NCBI RefSeq assembly: GCF_963678635.1
Contig: NC_087064.1
Span: 30,783,740 to 30,847,739 of the forward strand
DNA length: 64,000 nucleotides
Source of the DNA: Symsagittifera roscoffensis
Lineage: Eukaryota > Xenacoelomorpha > Acoela > Convolutidae
Direction of reading: 5' to 3'
This document shows, in pieces, positions 24,801 through 39,800 of the stretch. The translations under genes and the position numbers were made by a program. How positions within the stretch are numbered: position 1 is the first letter of the stretch; the number at the start of each line of letters is the position of its first letter. A model generated the notes under the pieces. It had not been told where the DNA came from. It did no database searches and saw only the letters and a program-made list of their open reading frames with translations.

Positions 24801-27800
24801 TGTGATTGGTCGCAAAATCAGGAAAGTTTACCCTAACTTGCTGTCTCCACTGAAGACACAATCTCAAATTTGAGAGATTAGTTTTTGATAAAAAATTCGG
24901 AAAAACGTCAAAAAACAAATCTGTGACTATTTCGAGGGCCATAAATTGTGTAAAAAAAAAACAAAACAAAGAAGAGACCAAAATTTAGGTCAAATTTTCC
25001 CCAACAGGTTTTTTCTAAGGCAGTAGACAGAGGGGTAAAATAAAAAGAGAAAACGGGGAGGATGCAGGCACAGAGGGGATTAGGCTGTTTTTTCCAGTAA
25101 TTCACTTTTTTGGAAGCCAAACAGAGAAATTTTCCTGAGAAAAACCACGACTTCGCGAAAACCGAAAACAAAAATTCCAAATTTTTTATCAAATTTAAAC
25201 TTGCATACATTTTCATCACACCTAAATTTATAAAAAGAAATTCTAGGCAGTTATGTCAAGCAAGATCCAAAACAATAATTTAGCACTACTACGCAACTTG
25301 CGAAGGGAAATAAAACCGACTACCTGAAAGAAGACGCAAGTTGAGGCGGAAAAAAAATTGTTTTAAAAAGATTTTAAAATATTTTAAAAGGTTCAAACCC
25401 CAACTCCTTAAACTAAACTGAACAACACTAGCAACTACCATGACATAATTATTGGTTAGAGCAGAAAAATATCTCTGATGTGACAACTAAGCCAACAAAA
25501 CATAAACAGATGATCAAAGTCCGACAAATCAAATACCGGAAAAAAAACTTTCAACTGCATACTTACTGAAAAAAACAAGGTCCGACCGGGATTCGATTTG
25601 CAAACCTGTTAGTGCAAAAGCAATTGCCTTATCTCTAAGCCAAGTGCAAATTAACCAAAAATTTGTTAAAATTCAGCAAAAAGGTAAGATTTAAACAATG
25701 TGTAATCATCAGAATGTGTCTAGTGATATAATTTGTTGAAACCAATCCAGACTTGATTCGAACGACATTTTTTTTAATTTTAATTTTTTTGTGTGTATCC
25801 AGTAAACTTTTGGTGATAAATGTGGTCCAATATGCGTATTTTACTATTAGTATTGAAAATGCCTGAAATTTAGGCTATCAATCAATCCTTTTTTTAAAAA
25901 ATACAATGGGAACAATCTGTGCTACTTGTACGACAGCCTTCTAATATTATTAATCTTGTGTGTGTTTGTTTTCTTATCTCGAATTGTGTTCGCTTATGAC
26001 ATGTCTACTTCATGAAATATCGACTTTTTGCTAGTAAGCAGGGTGGTGCAACCCTCTAGAACTCAGAAAAATTCATACACAATTTGATTCTTATAAGTGA
26101 TAAGGAGCAAGATAATTTTCAAATATATGTTTTTTATTTGTCAATTTTTTTAGGAGAGCAGCTTGAGGCACGATCAAAAGAGACTTAATATGATATAAGA
26201 CTTGATAAAATAAAAAACTCAATCCTGAACTCTTACTTTTTCTTAAAACATGTTTTTACCAAACAAAAGTTCTGGACAGTTATGTCAAACAAGACCTATA
26301 TTATAATTTAGCAATGAAACAAAACTTACGGGGCGGGAACAAAGCCGCAACATTAATGTTGTGAAAAACTTTAACACGTTTCAAACTTTCACACCCTAAA
26401 ACTACACAAGCAACCACCATGACATGATTCTTGGTTGCAGCATTAGAATAATCGTGATGAAACAACTAAGCTGACAAAACTTGAGCAGATGATCGAAAGT
26501 CCGACAAATCAATTTTTACCGGAAAAAAATTCAATTGCGTACTTACTGGAAAAAAAAACAAGATCCGACCGGGATTTAATTGTCAAAGATTAGGATGCAA
26601 AAGCAACGGCGTTATCTCTAGGTGAAATGCAATAGAGCCCGGAAGTTTTTGAAATTCCATTTCAGACTTGATTTGAACGACAGTAAACGTTTTTTCATCT
26701 TTCTTTGTTTTTAGTAAGTTTTTGAAGACAACTGTGGTCCAGTATGCCTATTTTACTGTTACTATCGATTATGCTTGAATTTTTGGGCTATTGTGGAGGC
26801 TCTATCATATTACCTCGCACAAAAATAACGCCTTTTATTTGAAAAAAATCTGTTTTGAAGTTTTTCTAAAGAATTTGGTCGGAAAAATCTCTGCTACTTG
26901 CACAGCAGCCGGCTAATCTTATTTGTCTTGCGTGCGTTTGTTTTCTTATCTCGAATTTCTTTGGCTTAATCACATGTCTGGCTTATGACATATCAAGTTT
27001 TTGCTACTTAAATGGCTCAGAAAATGGCATACTCATCTTGATTCTTTTAAGTTGTATGGCACATTGTAATTTTTTCTCTGTTTTTAAAACCACCAAATCT
27101 TTAATTTTTTTGCTTTGGCTCTTGAGTAGAAGAAACAACTCTTGAATACAATTTTACTTCCTGCTCCCCGGCACGAACAGTAAGACCAAAAAACAAAGCA
27201 GACTAGATTGAATGGTCATTTCAGCGCCTTGTCAGAGGAGCAAACAAAAAAGATAGTAATGAAAGCCAAAGAGTATGGGGACAAGTGCCGGGTACACCAG
27301 TGGGGTAGGGCTATGGAACACCTGGGCATGGAGGTGCCAGACGATGCCAGAGGCGTCATAAAGAAACCACCGACAGAGGCAGGGACTACTAAAGACCAAA
27401 AAATCAAAAAACCTTTTAAATTTTAATGAAGTCGGGTGAGTTATTTTAGATAATGATATGTACGTAAACTAACGTGTTCGAAGTACCAAATGCACGAAAG
27501 TTTTGTTAATCAATCAGATTCCAGTATCCAATAAAAAGCGCGAATATCAATTGCCAGTTTAAAGGAAGTCGATTGGTCAAAAACATTCGGCCATTTGGTC
27601 AATTGACCAATAGATAAGCAGCCTTTTTGAGAGGATCATGCCAAGCGCCCATGTTTTGGTTTATTTTAAGATGCGTGTTTTAAGCTACATATCTGCGCAA
27701 GATGCTTTCGAGTAATCGTATGCTATTTTTTGGTCAAAACATTCACAAATGATGACTTAAATGAACTATTCGCACAATTTTTGAGCATAGTTTTCATGCA

Positions 27801-30800
27801 AACCAACCGCTCAAAAATCATGAAAAAAACAAAAAATAGTATCAAGTTGGTCGTTTCAAGAAAACGTGAACATAAAGTAGTAATCGCTGCCCGACTGCAA
27901 GGAGTATTGCGAATCAATCTCATGCTCAGCTGGGAGGGGAGATGGTCACTGTGTCACAAAAGACCACTATATCGCGTCGTATCAAGAGGCCTGCAACAAC
28001 AACAGTTTCAAACTTAAGAGAAGTACCTTGCATTTTCTTTAACTTAACTTCTCTTGAAAGTGACGAAAGTAAAAAAGGAATAATAAATGAAAAATTCCAA
28101 AAAATCAACTTTATATTCCGAGATTGTTCTTTAGTTTTCTAGTCTGAGCTGGAATTAAATAAGAAGGACTCCCATTCTGGTTTTAGAAACGTCTTTACTT
28201 AATTTATGCTTAATGGTAAATCTTCAAGCTTAAATTGAGAGTCTTCACAGAATGTTCCGACCAGTCTAGAAAAAAAAACAAAACAAAAAAAAACTTTTTT
28301 TCCAGTTAATGTCGTTTTTTTTCTGCATGGTGTAATAAAAATATCTGAACGAAAATAGAACCTAAGCATATTTGACAGTCATAGTAAAAAAACCATTCGA
28401 AATACAGTTTTTGAAAAAAAAAATTGACTAGATAAACTAAAAAATTTGTTAATAAAATTGGGAAACAAAAAGAAAAAACTAAAACACACCTGAATACAAA
28501 GTTCCTCCCCATTTTTCCAATGTTCGGAACAACAAGGATAGCCTGTTGCTGTGCAATTTGCACACAATACTTCGACCACCTTCACTAAAACTACATTAAT
28601 GGTTTCTTCAATTTTCCAAACTAATGTCGTTTTTTTTCGTGCGTGATGTGATGAGATAACTATACGAACGCGTAGAAACTTGAGGCTAGACTTAATCAGA
28701 AAAAGTTGCTTCGAAAAGTCATGAATTAAGAAAAAATAGAGAACAAAAAAAAATTTTGTTCGAAATTTTTTAATGCCAAAAAAGCGCTTCCACAACTAGT
28801 TTAAGTCCATAATTTAAGCTTCCGCAACTAGTTTTTCTCTATTGAAACTAAATTTTTCGCTGTTTGGATGAATTTTTCTAAAGACCTACTCCCTCGCTTT
28901 ACTCAGTTTTCTCGATTGAAATTAGACAAACATAAAAAAAAGGTTTTTCTCGACTATCGGAAAAATTTTGAAACTTTAATAATGTCATTCGAACTACGAG
29001 TTTTTTTCTCATGGATTCGACATTTGATCAAAATAGGGTTTGTTCGACTGAAAAATAATTCGACATTTTCAGTTTTTTTGGCTAAATACACTTCTTCGAG
29101 AAACTCGTAGACCCGCCCCTGGTGTTTACATTGTTTGGGAGAGCTCAGAAAGCCAATTTAAGTGATCTAAAAAAATTAAAAACATTTTGGATACTTTTTT
29201 TTTCTGAGAAAATTTAGATCTACCCCTGGTTGGAACGATGTACCACTTTGCGTTCAACATATAAATTATTACTATGAGTGCTGGATAGTCCAAAATTCAA
29301 CGAGATTAATTATCATGAATAAGTTCTACTAAGCCTTTTTTAAATAACTGAACAATCTGATGAGATCAGATTAATTCAAATGAACTAAATATTTAGAATG
29401 TACAAAGTACATGAAAGTTAAATAGCCTGAGAGTTTGCGCCCAATACAAACCGCACTCAAGCATCTTTTCATCAAGCATCTTTTTCTAATAAACTTTCCA
29501 AAACGAAATGCTGAAACTTTCACATGATTTAGGGCAGCTGATTTTTTTTCATGAGCTAAAGTCTGGAGTTTGTCCTAGCCAGAGAAGAAGAAAAAAACTT
29601 TTCCGGCATTTTTTTTTGAGCAAATTCTACTTTCTCAGCACTGTTTTCTAAAATTCTTTGTTTTGTTTAAAAAACTTTTGAATTAGTCCAAAAACAGATA
29701 GTAATGCAAACATTGAAAATTGACCATGATCAACTCACGCTCAGTAAAAATAATTAGTTCATTTTTTCCTTGATGACTGTTTAATCAGGTTATCATAACG
29801 TGATTGCAAAAAGATGAAATCAAACTCAAATCTAAATAATTATTTTTAAAACTACTGATTTTTCCTTCTGAATTTGATGAAATTAGTTGATTGCTGATGA
29901 TTTAGCTGGTGATTTTTGATTTGATGAAATTGATTGATTGCTGGTGATTTTAGCTTTACAAAAATAAACATTGCAAAAAGATGAAATCAAACTCAAATCT
30001 AAATAATTATTTTTAAAACTACTGATTTTTCCTTCTGAATTTGATGAAATTAGTTGATTGCTGATGATTTAGCTGGTGACTTTTGATTTGATGAAATTGA
30101 TTGATTGCTGGTGATTTTAGCTTTAAAAAAACAAACATATTAGATGAAATTTTTTCAAAAATTGAAACAAAAAAATGCTTTAATTTTTCCTAACAGTTTT
30201 CCAAATAAAAATTTCCAAAAAAGTTTATCAAGATTCAAATTTTCCAGAAAAATAATTTTTTTTAACAAAAGTTGAAGCTAAAACACTTTGTTTTCCCCTT
30301 TTGCAAAAAATTACACCAAAACGAAGCTAACAATAATTACATCTGTTTCTATTTTTAAAAAAATTTTCTGCCAACATGTTTGCAGCAAGATCTTTGTCAA
30401 ATCCTTTGGCGGATTTTATAACATATTTGAGGCAAAAAGATTTACTTAGCCGGATGGTTTGAGTGCTAGTCACCAAAAACTAATACCAGGTTGTCTCACA
30501 GGAGCGCCAAACTGTTTGTTTGGAATTAACTGCTGATGATTACGACCGTCCATAACAGCTCACATGAAAATTTCATCTTCGTAAAACTTTTCCGTCCAAC
30601 AATTCATCGTCCAACGCTCAATGCTTTGATAATTTCAATTTCGAAAAAATTTTCCGCTCACCCCTTATTTTAGTTTTAAAAAATGCTGGCGTTCAACTTT
30701 TAGAAAAAAATTAATACTGGCAGTCCCATTTAAATTTTAAAATCTGTTATTTCGCAGTAGTTGAACAGAAAACTTTTCGCTTATTTCATTTGTACCTAAT

Positions 30801-33800
30801 GAAATATTACGATTGACAAATCAACAGATACCAGTCCCAGTTGCAATTCACCACAATTCCACCTACTCAATCTGCTATTTTTTCTGTTTTTTGTAAGCGA
30901 ATTTTCCAAAAAAACTCAAAGAACGTTTCATTGATTCTTTGATAAAATTAGCTTATCAAAATGTCGCTTCTCATTTCGAAAATTTTGAGGGAATTGTTGA
31001 AAAACTAGAACGCTTGATAAATAACAACAAACAGATAACACTTAGATGAAAACACTTCAAACTTAAAAGATTGAAACCACTTTGTAAAATATTGATATCA
31101 AATATTGAACAATTACGTGTTGTTGGATTCGATAGCAGACTTTTCTATCTGAACCTGATTCGAAATTTTTTCTTGGAACCCTTAGCGGGTTTCATCTTTT
31201 ATCAAAGATCAATTTGTTCAAAAAATTTATAGATTTTGTTTGTTAGCTTTACTCAAACTTTTTTTGTTGATAGCCTTCAAGTTTAGCAACAGAAACTTCA
31301 TCAGATCAGTTTTTTGTAAGCAAAATGGTATACGGTGCAGTAAATGTTATTTCGATAATGAGTAATTGACGTCTTCGTGATTTAAACAAGATTGCGCCTC
31401 TGCTCTGTCTTTTTTTTTCAATTTTACCCATCAAAATTACAACTGACGCCAAGTATCAAGCGTTAATGAACAAAAATGGTGATGTTGCACTACTCAAAAG
31501 TGGTGAAGAAATTTTAGACATTTTACGAGGAGTCCATCCTGATTTCAAAATGCTGCGAGTTCCAATTTTTCTTGATAAAAACAAGTTTAAATAGTTTTCA
31601 TTTCAAAATTGGAAATATTTAATTTAACTGTTTATAAAAATTTTAATTGCAAAATTTTGTTAGCTTTTTATGATAACAGGGCACAGCACAATTGAGAAAA
31701 CGGACTGTAAGTGTGTTCTTTCTAAAAGCAGAATAGAAAGGAAAAAAATAAAAATCATAGACACCAGTATAAAACTGCGACAATCTCTAAAGATTGGTTT
31801 TTGCGGTTACTAATGACCTATAGATTAAACGGTCTGGGCTTAGTTGATATAATAGTTCCTGATCACTTTAAAGATTTTTTCCAGCAGAATTTTTTCCATT
31901 TTTTAAGAACACGGTTGTTAATCGTAGTGATCTCGACGGAAAAATCAATTTGCAGTGGCAAACCGAATACCGACTAATATATTGCAATGTCTATTAGCTG
32001 GTTATTTTTTGAAAAAGTTTTTCTCACCGCTAACTATATCAACTGATGACAAAGTAATTTTGTGGGGAAAAAAATCTTTTTTTTTCAAACAGTGAAAACG
32101 GTAAAGCGGTTCAAGGTGTATTTGCCTTTGTAAGCTAAAGTTATATGCTTGATGACTCTGATGTTGAAATGACTGTCATCGCACAAACTTCGAAACTCAT
32201 TGAAAACAGTGAATACCCGCATCCAAGTTTAGGCGTAAAAAATCGCTTATAACTGATTATTATGATGATTTTTTGACAATTATAATCGATTATAATTACC
32301 AAAATTAGGTCTTCAAGGGATTTATAATTGATTATAATCGTGATATTTTCCAAGAGATTATAATCTCTTATAATCGATTATAATCTCTTATAATCGATTA
32401 TAATCTCTTATTTTGCCGAAATTTTCCTATATTCGAATTATATCTTATGGGTTATTATTTTTGTGTCAATGAGAAAATCTCTACAAGAGAGAGATCTTGA
32501 ACAATTTGGTTCATCTGAACACAAGGTTTTACCACGAATCAAAAGTTTCATAGAGATCCTTTCATATGAGTGGAAAGATTCTCGCGGTAGATGAAAAATA
32601 AATTTTCCGAATCAATCATGAAATTATATCAATTTGCTGATGTTTTGGTTCTTAAAAAAGCTTAAACTATGCATCGCAAAATAATTCTAATGGGAAAGAA
32701 AAAAAAACTTATATGTTTGAATTAAATGGAAAACTTTAAAAATATTTTTCTCATTTTTCATAGGAACCAACGTCCACAAAAAGCATAAAGTATAAGAAAT
32801 TTAGATGCAACTTCGAAGACAAAAATGGACGAACAAAAGGGATTATAATCAATTATAATCGATTTTTTGGATTTTTAAGCAAAACTAATGAAAAAAAATA
32901 TGAATAAAAACAATGGATAAAAACAAGTCTAATTGTATCGAAAATTAGACGAATAAATAATCGATTATAACCGATTATAATGGATTATAATTAATTATAA
33001 TTTGATTTTAAAAAGAGAGATTATAATCGATTACTAATTGATTAAAATCGGTTGTTTCTCAATTTTAGTGAGACTGGTACTAAAATCGTAATATAATCGA
33101 TTATTAACGCTTGAAACTGGATGCGGGTATGCAAAACAATTGATCAAACACTTGATTAGCAATTGAATTTTTATTTCATTTTATGTCAAGATAACTGCTA
33201 AACAAAAAGATTAACCCAATGAGATTTAAACCTTCAGACTTAATTTAGAGAAAAATTTTTGCAAGAAAAAAAGATGTCAAAATAACCAACATCTCATGAC
33301 GAGCCTACATTGGTTAGTTTTGTCACACTAAACGGTGTTGAACATCGAATGCTTGAATTTAAACATAATTTTCTTGAACAAATTTCGCGACCAATTGACA
33401 TTTGGAGCTATTAAAATGAACAATGATTCTTCAAAGATAGCTTTGAACCAAAAAAATTTTGAAGACTGAATGACAGCTGAGGCAAAAAAATAGTAAAAGA
33501 ATGGAAAAAAAACTGCAGTGACCGCAATTATATGCTATATGCCATTTCTAGTTTCTCACCACATATCGTTAGCACCATAAAATACTGAATAACAGAGCGC
33601 CTGACTTCTTCAAAGTGAATAGGAGTGGAACAGAGAAGTGATAGTCTGTTAAAACAAAAAAAAACGAAGTGTGCTCACATTGAAAATGTTGATCCGATGA
33701 AAAGGGCAAGGAAGTGTTACAATACAACATCGACCGTCATCTTTCTGGAAGAAAGAACAAAAATGTGTTTTAAACTAAGAAACCGTATAAATTATTAATC

Positions 33801-36800
33801 AAGGATTTCATCCTATTGACACTCAAGTATAGACTTTTGCAGAAAGAAATAGTTTTTGTAATTCTCCTGCAGGAGCAGTTTACTGGACAACCGAATCTTG
33901 ACGAAACCTTTAAAATTGTTTAAGTTTTTTCACCAAGTTCCAGGTGCATAGTACAAATCGAACAAATTAGTTAAGAAAAAAAATAGTGGTTTCAATCTTT
34001 GTAATTTTGAAGTGAAGGAAGTATTTTACCTTATTTTGCTAGCCATTTTTAGTTTTTAGCTTTACTCAAACTACACTATTTTGTTTTTGTTATTGTTTTG
34101 AAGATGCCACACAAGTTATTTTTGACTGTATGCTAACTCAAGAAAAATTACAAAAAAAATTAAATTCAAATATAAGTTAGAAGTTGCTCAAAATAGTTTT
34201 CTAGACATAAACAAAATCAGGTTTTTTTAAAGCAACTTTGAAGTGTTTGTTTTTCTTTGTCGTCTTTTTGACTTGTCTCACTCGACTCTAGTTGACAACT
34301 TTGGTATGTTTTTTTTTAGCTAGGAAATTAGTTTTTTTTGTTTTTTCAGCAAAACAAGCGCGGCATTTAAATTTATCAGCAAAATAAGCAAAACATTCCA
34401 TTTTTTTTTATTGAAAAACACAAAAATAAATAAGGTAAAAAATATTATTTTATAAAATTATCAAAGACAAAAAATTGAAAAATTTTGCAAGTACAAATAA
34501 TGTGCCTCTAATTGTTCGCCAAAACAACCATTGAGAACTAAATCCCATGGTTGCTCTCTTTTTTCATAATTTTTTTGATTTTTTCGGTGGTCTGACTAAT
34601 AGCTTGTATCATTTGATGCTTCTTCCAACGTTTGAGCGTGGGGAAAGAAAACTTTTTTCTTTTTTTTGCTGTTAAGGTAGGAAAAAATTTTTGATTCAAG
34701 TTGATTATAACTTTGGAGCTTTCCGCAATATTCTAGATGTTTTTCTCAACCAATGGAATTGCCCAACAGTTAAGAAGTTAAAAAAATAAAATGAAACAAT
34801 TTTTAGAATATAGATTTTTCAATTCGAATTTTGAACACGTCAAAGAAGAAGTCAGCTGCTTAAATAGTCTCGTTCCAAAAATTCTGAAATACGTTGAGCC
34901 AAAAAAATATCGAAAACCACCCAAAACAAAAACAATACGTTTCTTATTCTATTTGTTTCTATACCTCACTTACAAAGTTTGATGTATCGGTTTGCTTAGT
35001 TATTGTGAATATCAAATATCTAATAAAATAAAGTGACCTAATGTTTGCAACGCGACTTTTTGCGGAAGGAAACCTGGATGGGTTGGATGAGCAAAAAAAA
35101 AGAGTCGAACTTGGGAGAAAAACTTGAAAAAAAATTATACTTTTTTTTTCGATTCTGAAACGTCAGTAACAAATTTTCACTTATTAATTAGTCAAAAGGA
35201 GCTCAAAAGGAGCAGTTAAAAAAACCATTTGAGCTCTATTTAATCATGAACAAATTTGATTCAAATTTAAAGAAATAGTTTTTGAAAATCTCCTCTTGCT
35301 TTTCTATGCGCCCTGCTCACATACCCCCAAGCGTACTGGTTCGCAAACTACTACTTTTTTAAAAATTTTACTGTATTATGAATAAAATTGTGAATGGTTA
35401 TTTTGAAAATTATCAAACTTCATAGCTTTGAAAAACGTCTTCGAAAAAAGCCTAAAAAAGATAAGATTTGTTGGATGACTTTTTACTTAGGCAAAAAGAG
35501 AAACCCTCCTTGCTTTCTGAATGCAATTCACCCGACTCAGTTGCTGCAGCCAATCAAAACAGAGTGGATCTCGGTTAATCCTCCTGTATATCAGTTTCAC
35601 GGAGTGTTCACACATCAGGAATGTGATGAATTTTGGGCTACAGGTCAGTAGAGTTTACATTTCAAAACTCATTCAAAAAACTGGATCTAACAACCAATCA
35701 ATTTTGAGACTAATTGAATAGTCAATAGTTTCAAAAGTCAATTGAAAGATGAACTTTTGAATTTTTTTTTTTGCATCAATTAAGAAATAGTATCAGGATT
35801 GGTCTGGTAAACATGTATAAAGCAAGAAAAATAGTTTGGCGATTTGATTTTTTGGTGGACAATTTGATTCGCTAAAAATGTCTATTGATCATTATTGCTG
35901 TGCATTTAGGTGCCGCACAGCAGTCGAGAAGCACTCTGGTCCAGAAAAAGACGGATGGACTTGGAACGACGGACGACAGTCGCGTTGGAACCAACAGTTG
36001 GTGAGTAAGCAGGTATTCCCCTTACATTCCCCTCGTATTCCCCTGAATAAAGTTACTCCACTTTTAACTTCCCCCCTTCCCGTAACGATCAGTTGAACTA
36101 TCCCCCAAGGTGATTGACGAGTAGATATAACGCATTGGTACGAGCTTCAATAAGCCAACTGAAGTTATTCAGTGAACGAGCGAAGTAGCTTTCCCTTATA
36201 TAGGCCTTGATCATTTTTGTTCCGGCCATTAAAATGGAGAGGAACTTTGTATTCGGGTGTGCTTTAGTTTTTTTTCTTTTTGTTTTCCAGGCAAAATCAG
36301 CTACCACAAATAATCATCGGACAGAAATGAGTGATATATCATATTAAAGCCCTTTCAGTCGTGATTCGAACAACTTTAAAAAATTTAGAAAAATATTTCA
36401 GTGTCGAGAAAAACCGTTTAAAAATTTTGATTCAAAGTAGTTTTTGGTGTTTTTAAGCGCAATTTTCGGAATCAAAAGCTTGAAAATTCAAAAATTTTCC
36501 GCAAAAAAATTCAAAATTTTTACTTTTTTTTTTCGTTTTTCTAGTCATTTTTCTTCGAAAACTGTTTTACAATTGACATTTTTACTATGATTCTAAAATA
36601 TGCCTAAGTTTTATTTTTTCGTTCAGATTTTTTTGATCACATCATGCAGAACAAAACCAAACCAATTTAATAAGTCATTTTTGAATTTTTTTGAGATTGC
36701 GGTAGGAAAATTCTGCGCTACTTGCACAGTAACCGGCTATTCTTGTTTTTGCTTGTTTTTTTTTCGGAAAAAGTATTAAAAAGCTCTAAAAACTAAAGAA

Positions 36801-39800
36801 GTGCAGCATACATATTATTGCACTTTTAAAGGCTTAAGTATTTATGCATTTTTGGACTTCAATTCAGTTCATTTGCAAAAAGGTAAGCAAGCTTGATCGA
36901 TTTTTTGTTTCAAAAATAAACTTTAATTTCTAGATTTCCCAGTGGAATAAAAAAGTTACCTTTTAATCATGTTTTCTCAAAATGGTTTTTCAAATTCGAA
37001 GTGTTTCAACATGATATAGTTTTTCTTCGAAATTAAAAAGTTGAAACATGAACAAGAATTGTAAATCGTTTTTTTTTTTGTAAAAGAAAAATGAACGTAG
37101 TCAAGACTGTTATATACGTCTTGGTGATTTTTTGTATGTTTTTTTTTCAGGAAAAAGTCTTAAAAAGTCTTAAAATTTGTTCACGCTTTATTTTGATTTT
37201 TTGCGGTTTAACTTGTGATTTTTTAAATTTAGTTCATTTCCCTTCTTAAAGGAAGGCAATTTCCACTATCGAACAGCAAAACAAAATCGACTTCTCGTTT
37301 CGAAAGTGGAATTTAATTTTCAAATTTCCCAGCGGAAGTTCTTATAAATACCTGATCCAATTTTTTCAAATTGGGTTAAGCTTGTCAAAAATAAGCTTGT
37401 TTGAAAAATTCAAAGAGCTTTAAGGCCATCTATATGGCTAGAGTTATGAACGTTTTTTAAAAAAACAAGCCAGTTTTTTTTTTCTGTTACAGTTTTTCAT
37501 CACTCTTTTCCAAATGTCAGTTGGCTATGTTTTCAGTTTCAATGTTCTTTTACATTTTTTCAATTGTCTATTAGCTATGTCTTGTATGAAATGCCGGAAA
37601 AAAAATTGAAAAACTTGAGTTTTTTTCGGTTAATTATTTGGACGATCATTGCTTCGAGGAAAGCAGTTTACTACGCTTTTTACCTTAATACCAACAACTA
37701 ATCTTTGCAGCTCGTTAAAAATGTACGTTTTTTTCAACTGAAACAGAAAACGACTGGCTTCAAAATGAATACTGCGATCAATTTTTCCCTCCGAAACCAT
37801 TTTTTGATGTGGCTAATTTTTGTTGTCCTAAATCATCGAAGAGTCTGATGCACAATTTCCTACAACTTAGACAAATTTTGAATTGTTCTAAGCAATGCCT
37901 CAATTCCTATAGAGCTATCTTCGCATCTTTTTAGACACATCGAATATTCTTTTTGTGTTGACAGCTTGTTTGTTTTCTTTTCTATTTCACCCTGAAGGCT
38001 TCAATTTGAAAAACCTTTAACACTTGACCACCTAACTACCTAAATTGGGCTGGAAAAAACCATTTGTCGTAATTTGTTTCAAGGGCTTTGAAGCGTAACC
38101 GGCACAAAACTAGGAATTTTCTGTAAGTAAAATTAATTCCATTCTTCGAAAGATTTTTCTTTTTTTTGCAGAATTTCAAAACGAAACAAAGCTGCATTTT
38201 GCAACCAAAAAAAATGGAGAGAAATTTTAGCAGTCTTCGACTAGCTAATTACAAATATTGGAAAAATGCAGCATTGTATTACAGTGACCAAATGGCTGGC
38301 CTCAATGTCAATTTAAATTACTTCTGAATTTGAAAAAATAATTAAGTATCATTCTTTATGGATCACAGATTGTTCAAATTGGCGTATTTCAAAGTTAAAT
38401 TTGCGACAAACGCTTACAGATATAATGTTTGTGGTAGATTTTGCATCGAGAAATGTTTTGACCAAACCGACCCAGGCATTATTGAGACCTAACAAGTTTT
38501 GAAAGGCAATACGTGCTGTTGTTTTTTCGGTATGAAAAACTTATGAAAAATCCAAAAAAATGTTTCCCGCGATGATTTCAACTTTTTAGTTTGCTTTGTT
38601 TGCTTGTTCCATGAACTGAACTTTTTGCATAATTGCTCTAAATGTTGCATTAATCTTTCAAATATTTCCCTAGTTTTTATAATAAGGCACGGAAACCTTT
38701 GTGTTTTTTGTTTAATTTCAAACCCAAGGCGTCATTATCATTCAGATAATGACATGCGACATGCATGCACTACACTTGAAAAAACACCATAGTACATCTA
38801 CTACACTGCCGTGATTGTTCTGATTATATGCTGTACTACACTATAAAACTGGGGACCGATCGTTTAGCAGACAAATCTTTTAGCATAAAAAGTGAAAAAT
38901 GAGTCTTTAAGCAGACAAACGTAATAAAGTGATGAATGATTGATTGACAGACTCAAAAAGACGCAAAAAAATTAACTTCAAAAATATGCACGTGATGACG
39001 GGTGCTTTTCCTGAAGTAACCGTGTCATAAAACATTCGATAAAAACAATCTAAGTTTTGGATGCTTTGGAGGTTTGAGTTTTACCCCAGCCTAAAGTTAT
39101 AAAACGTATTTAAAAAAATTAGAGAAATTTTCGGTTTCGTTTTTGAGCTTTGTATTGGTCATTTATTACCACTTCAAAAAAAAACAATTTTTTATTTTCT
39201 GGCAACTTTAAGACTGTTTTTGGAGCTGCCCTTTAATTCATCCACGGCAGCTGAATAATTTTAAACTGAGTGACTCTTCAGTCAATCTACGATAATGGAG
39301 TTTGCTGCTTACATATGTTCTTCTAGTTTTTCATATTCAAAAAAATCAGATAAAAAAGATACCCTTTTTGGTGAAGTACCCTGAAACTTTTCTAGAAGCG
39401 CTTTCGGCGGCAATATATAATAATTTTGAGGGAGGAGTGCGCGCCGAAAAAACTCGATTTTTTGGTCAACATTTTCCAAAGAAAGCCTAAAAACGTCTTC
39501 TTGGCCTGTTTTTGGTCTGTTTAACAAAATTTGTTGTGTCAATGAACGTGGTAAAGATGATACTTCTATAAGTCGTGCTGATAGTTTTTTTCAGAGAGTT
39601 TTTTTTGAATTCAGATTTTCGTTCAAACATAGAATTGTTTTTTTTTTGTGGTTCGACTTTTCAATTAGAGTGGAAGTAATTTTAAATTACTAATAACGCT
39701 TTAAAGTCGTAGAAACTCAATTGGCGCTTAAAAGGTTAGTGAATTTTATTAAATAGATTTTAACTCTAAGAGTTTTCCAGCGGAACAAAAAATGGTTAAC

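Larger units (their letters stand above)
25240..27050. repeat. Diverged tandem duplication, about 1 kb units (P4HA intron 3)
   Basis: Segment 25240-26036 is repeated at 26270-27020. Shared blocks include 'agttatgtcaa', 'caccatgaca', 'agtccgacaaatcaa', 'gtccgaccgggatt', 'cttatctcgaatt', and the R1 block with variants of 'tgctacttgcacag'. Divergence is substantial, so the duplication is old. Each unit contains a tRNA-like SINE head on the minus strand. Confidence 0.7.

Noticed and set aside
30444-30512. Possible tRNA gene or SINE head (TAGCCGGATGGTTTGAGTGC)
   Set aside because: A-box-like start only. The B box and acceptor-stem pairing are not convincing.
34791-34982. 63-aa Lys-rich frame considered as the missing P4HA linker exon
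   Set aside because: No match to conserved linker residues and no good splice acceptor or donor at its edges.
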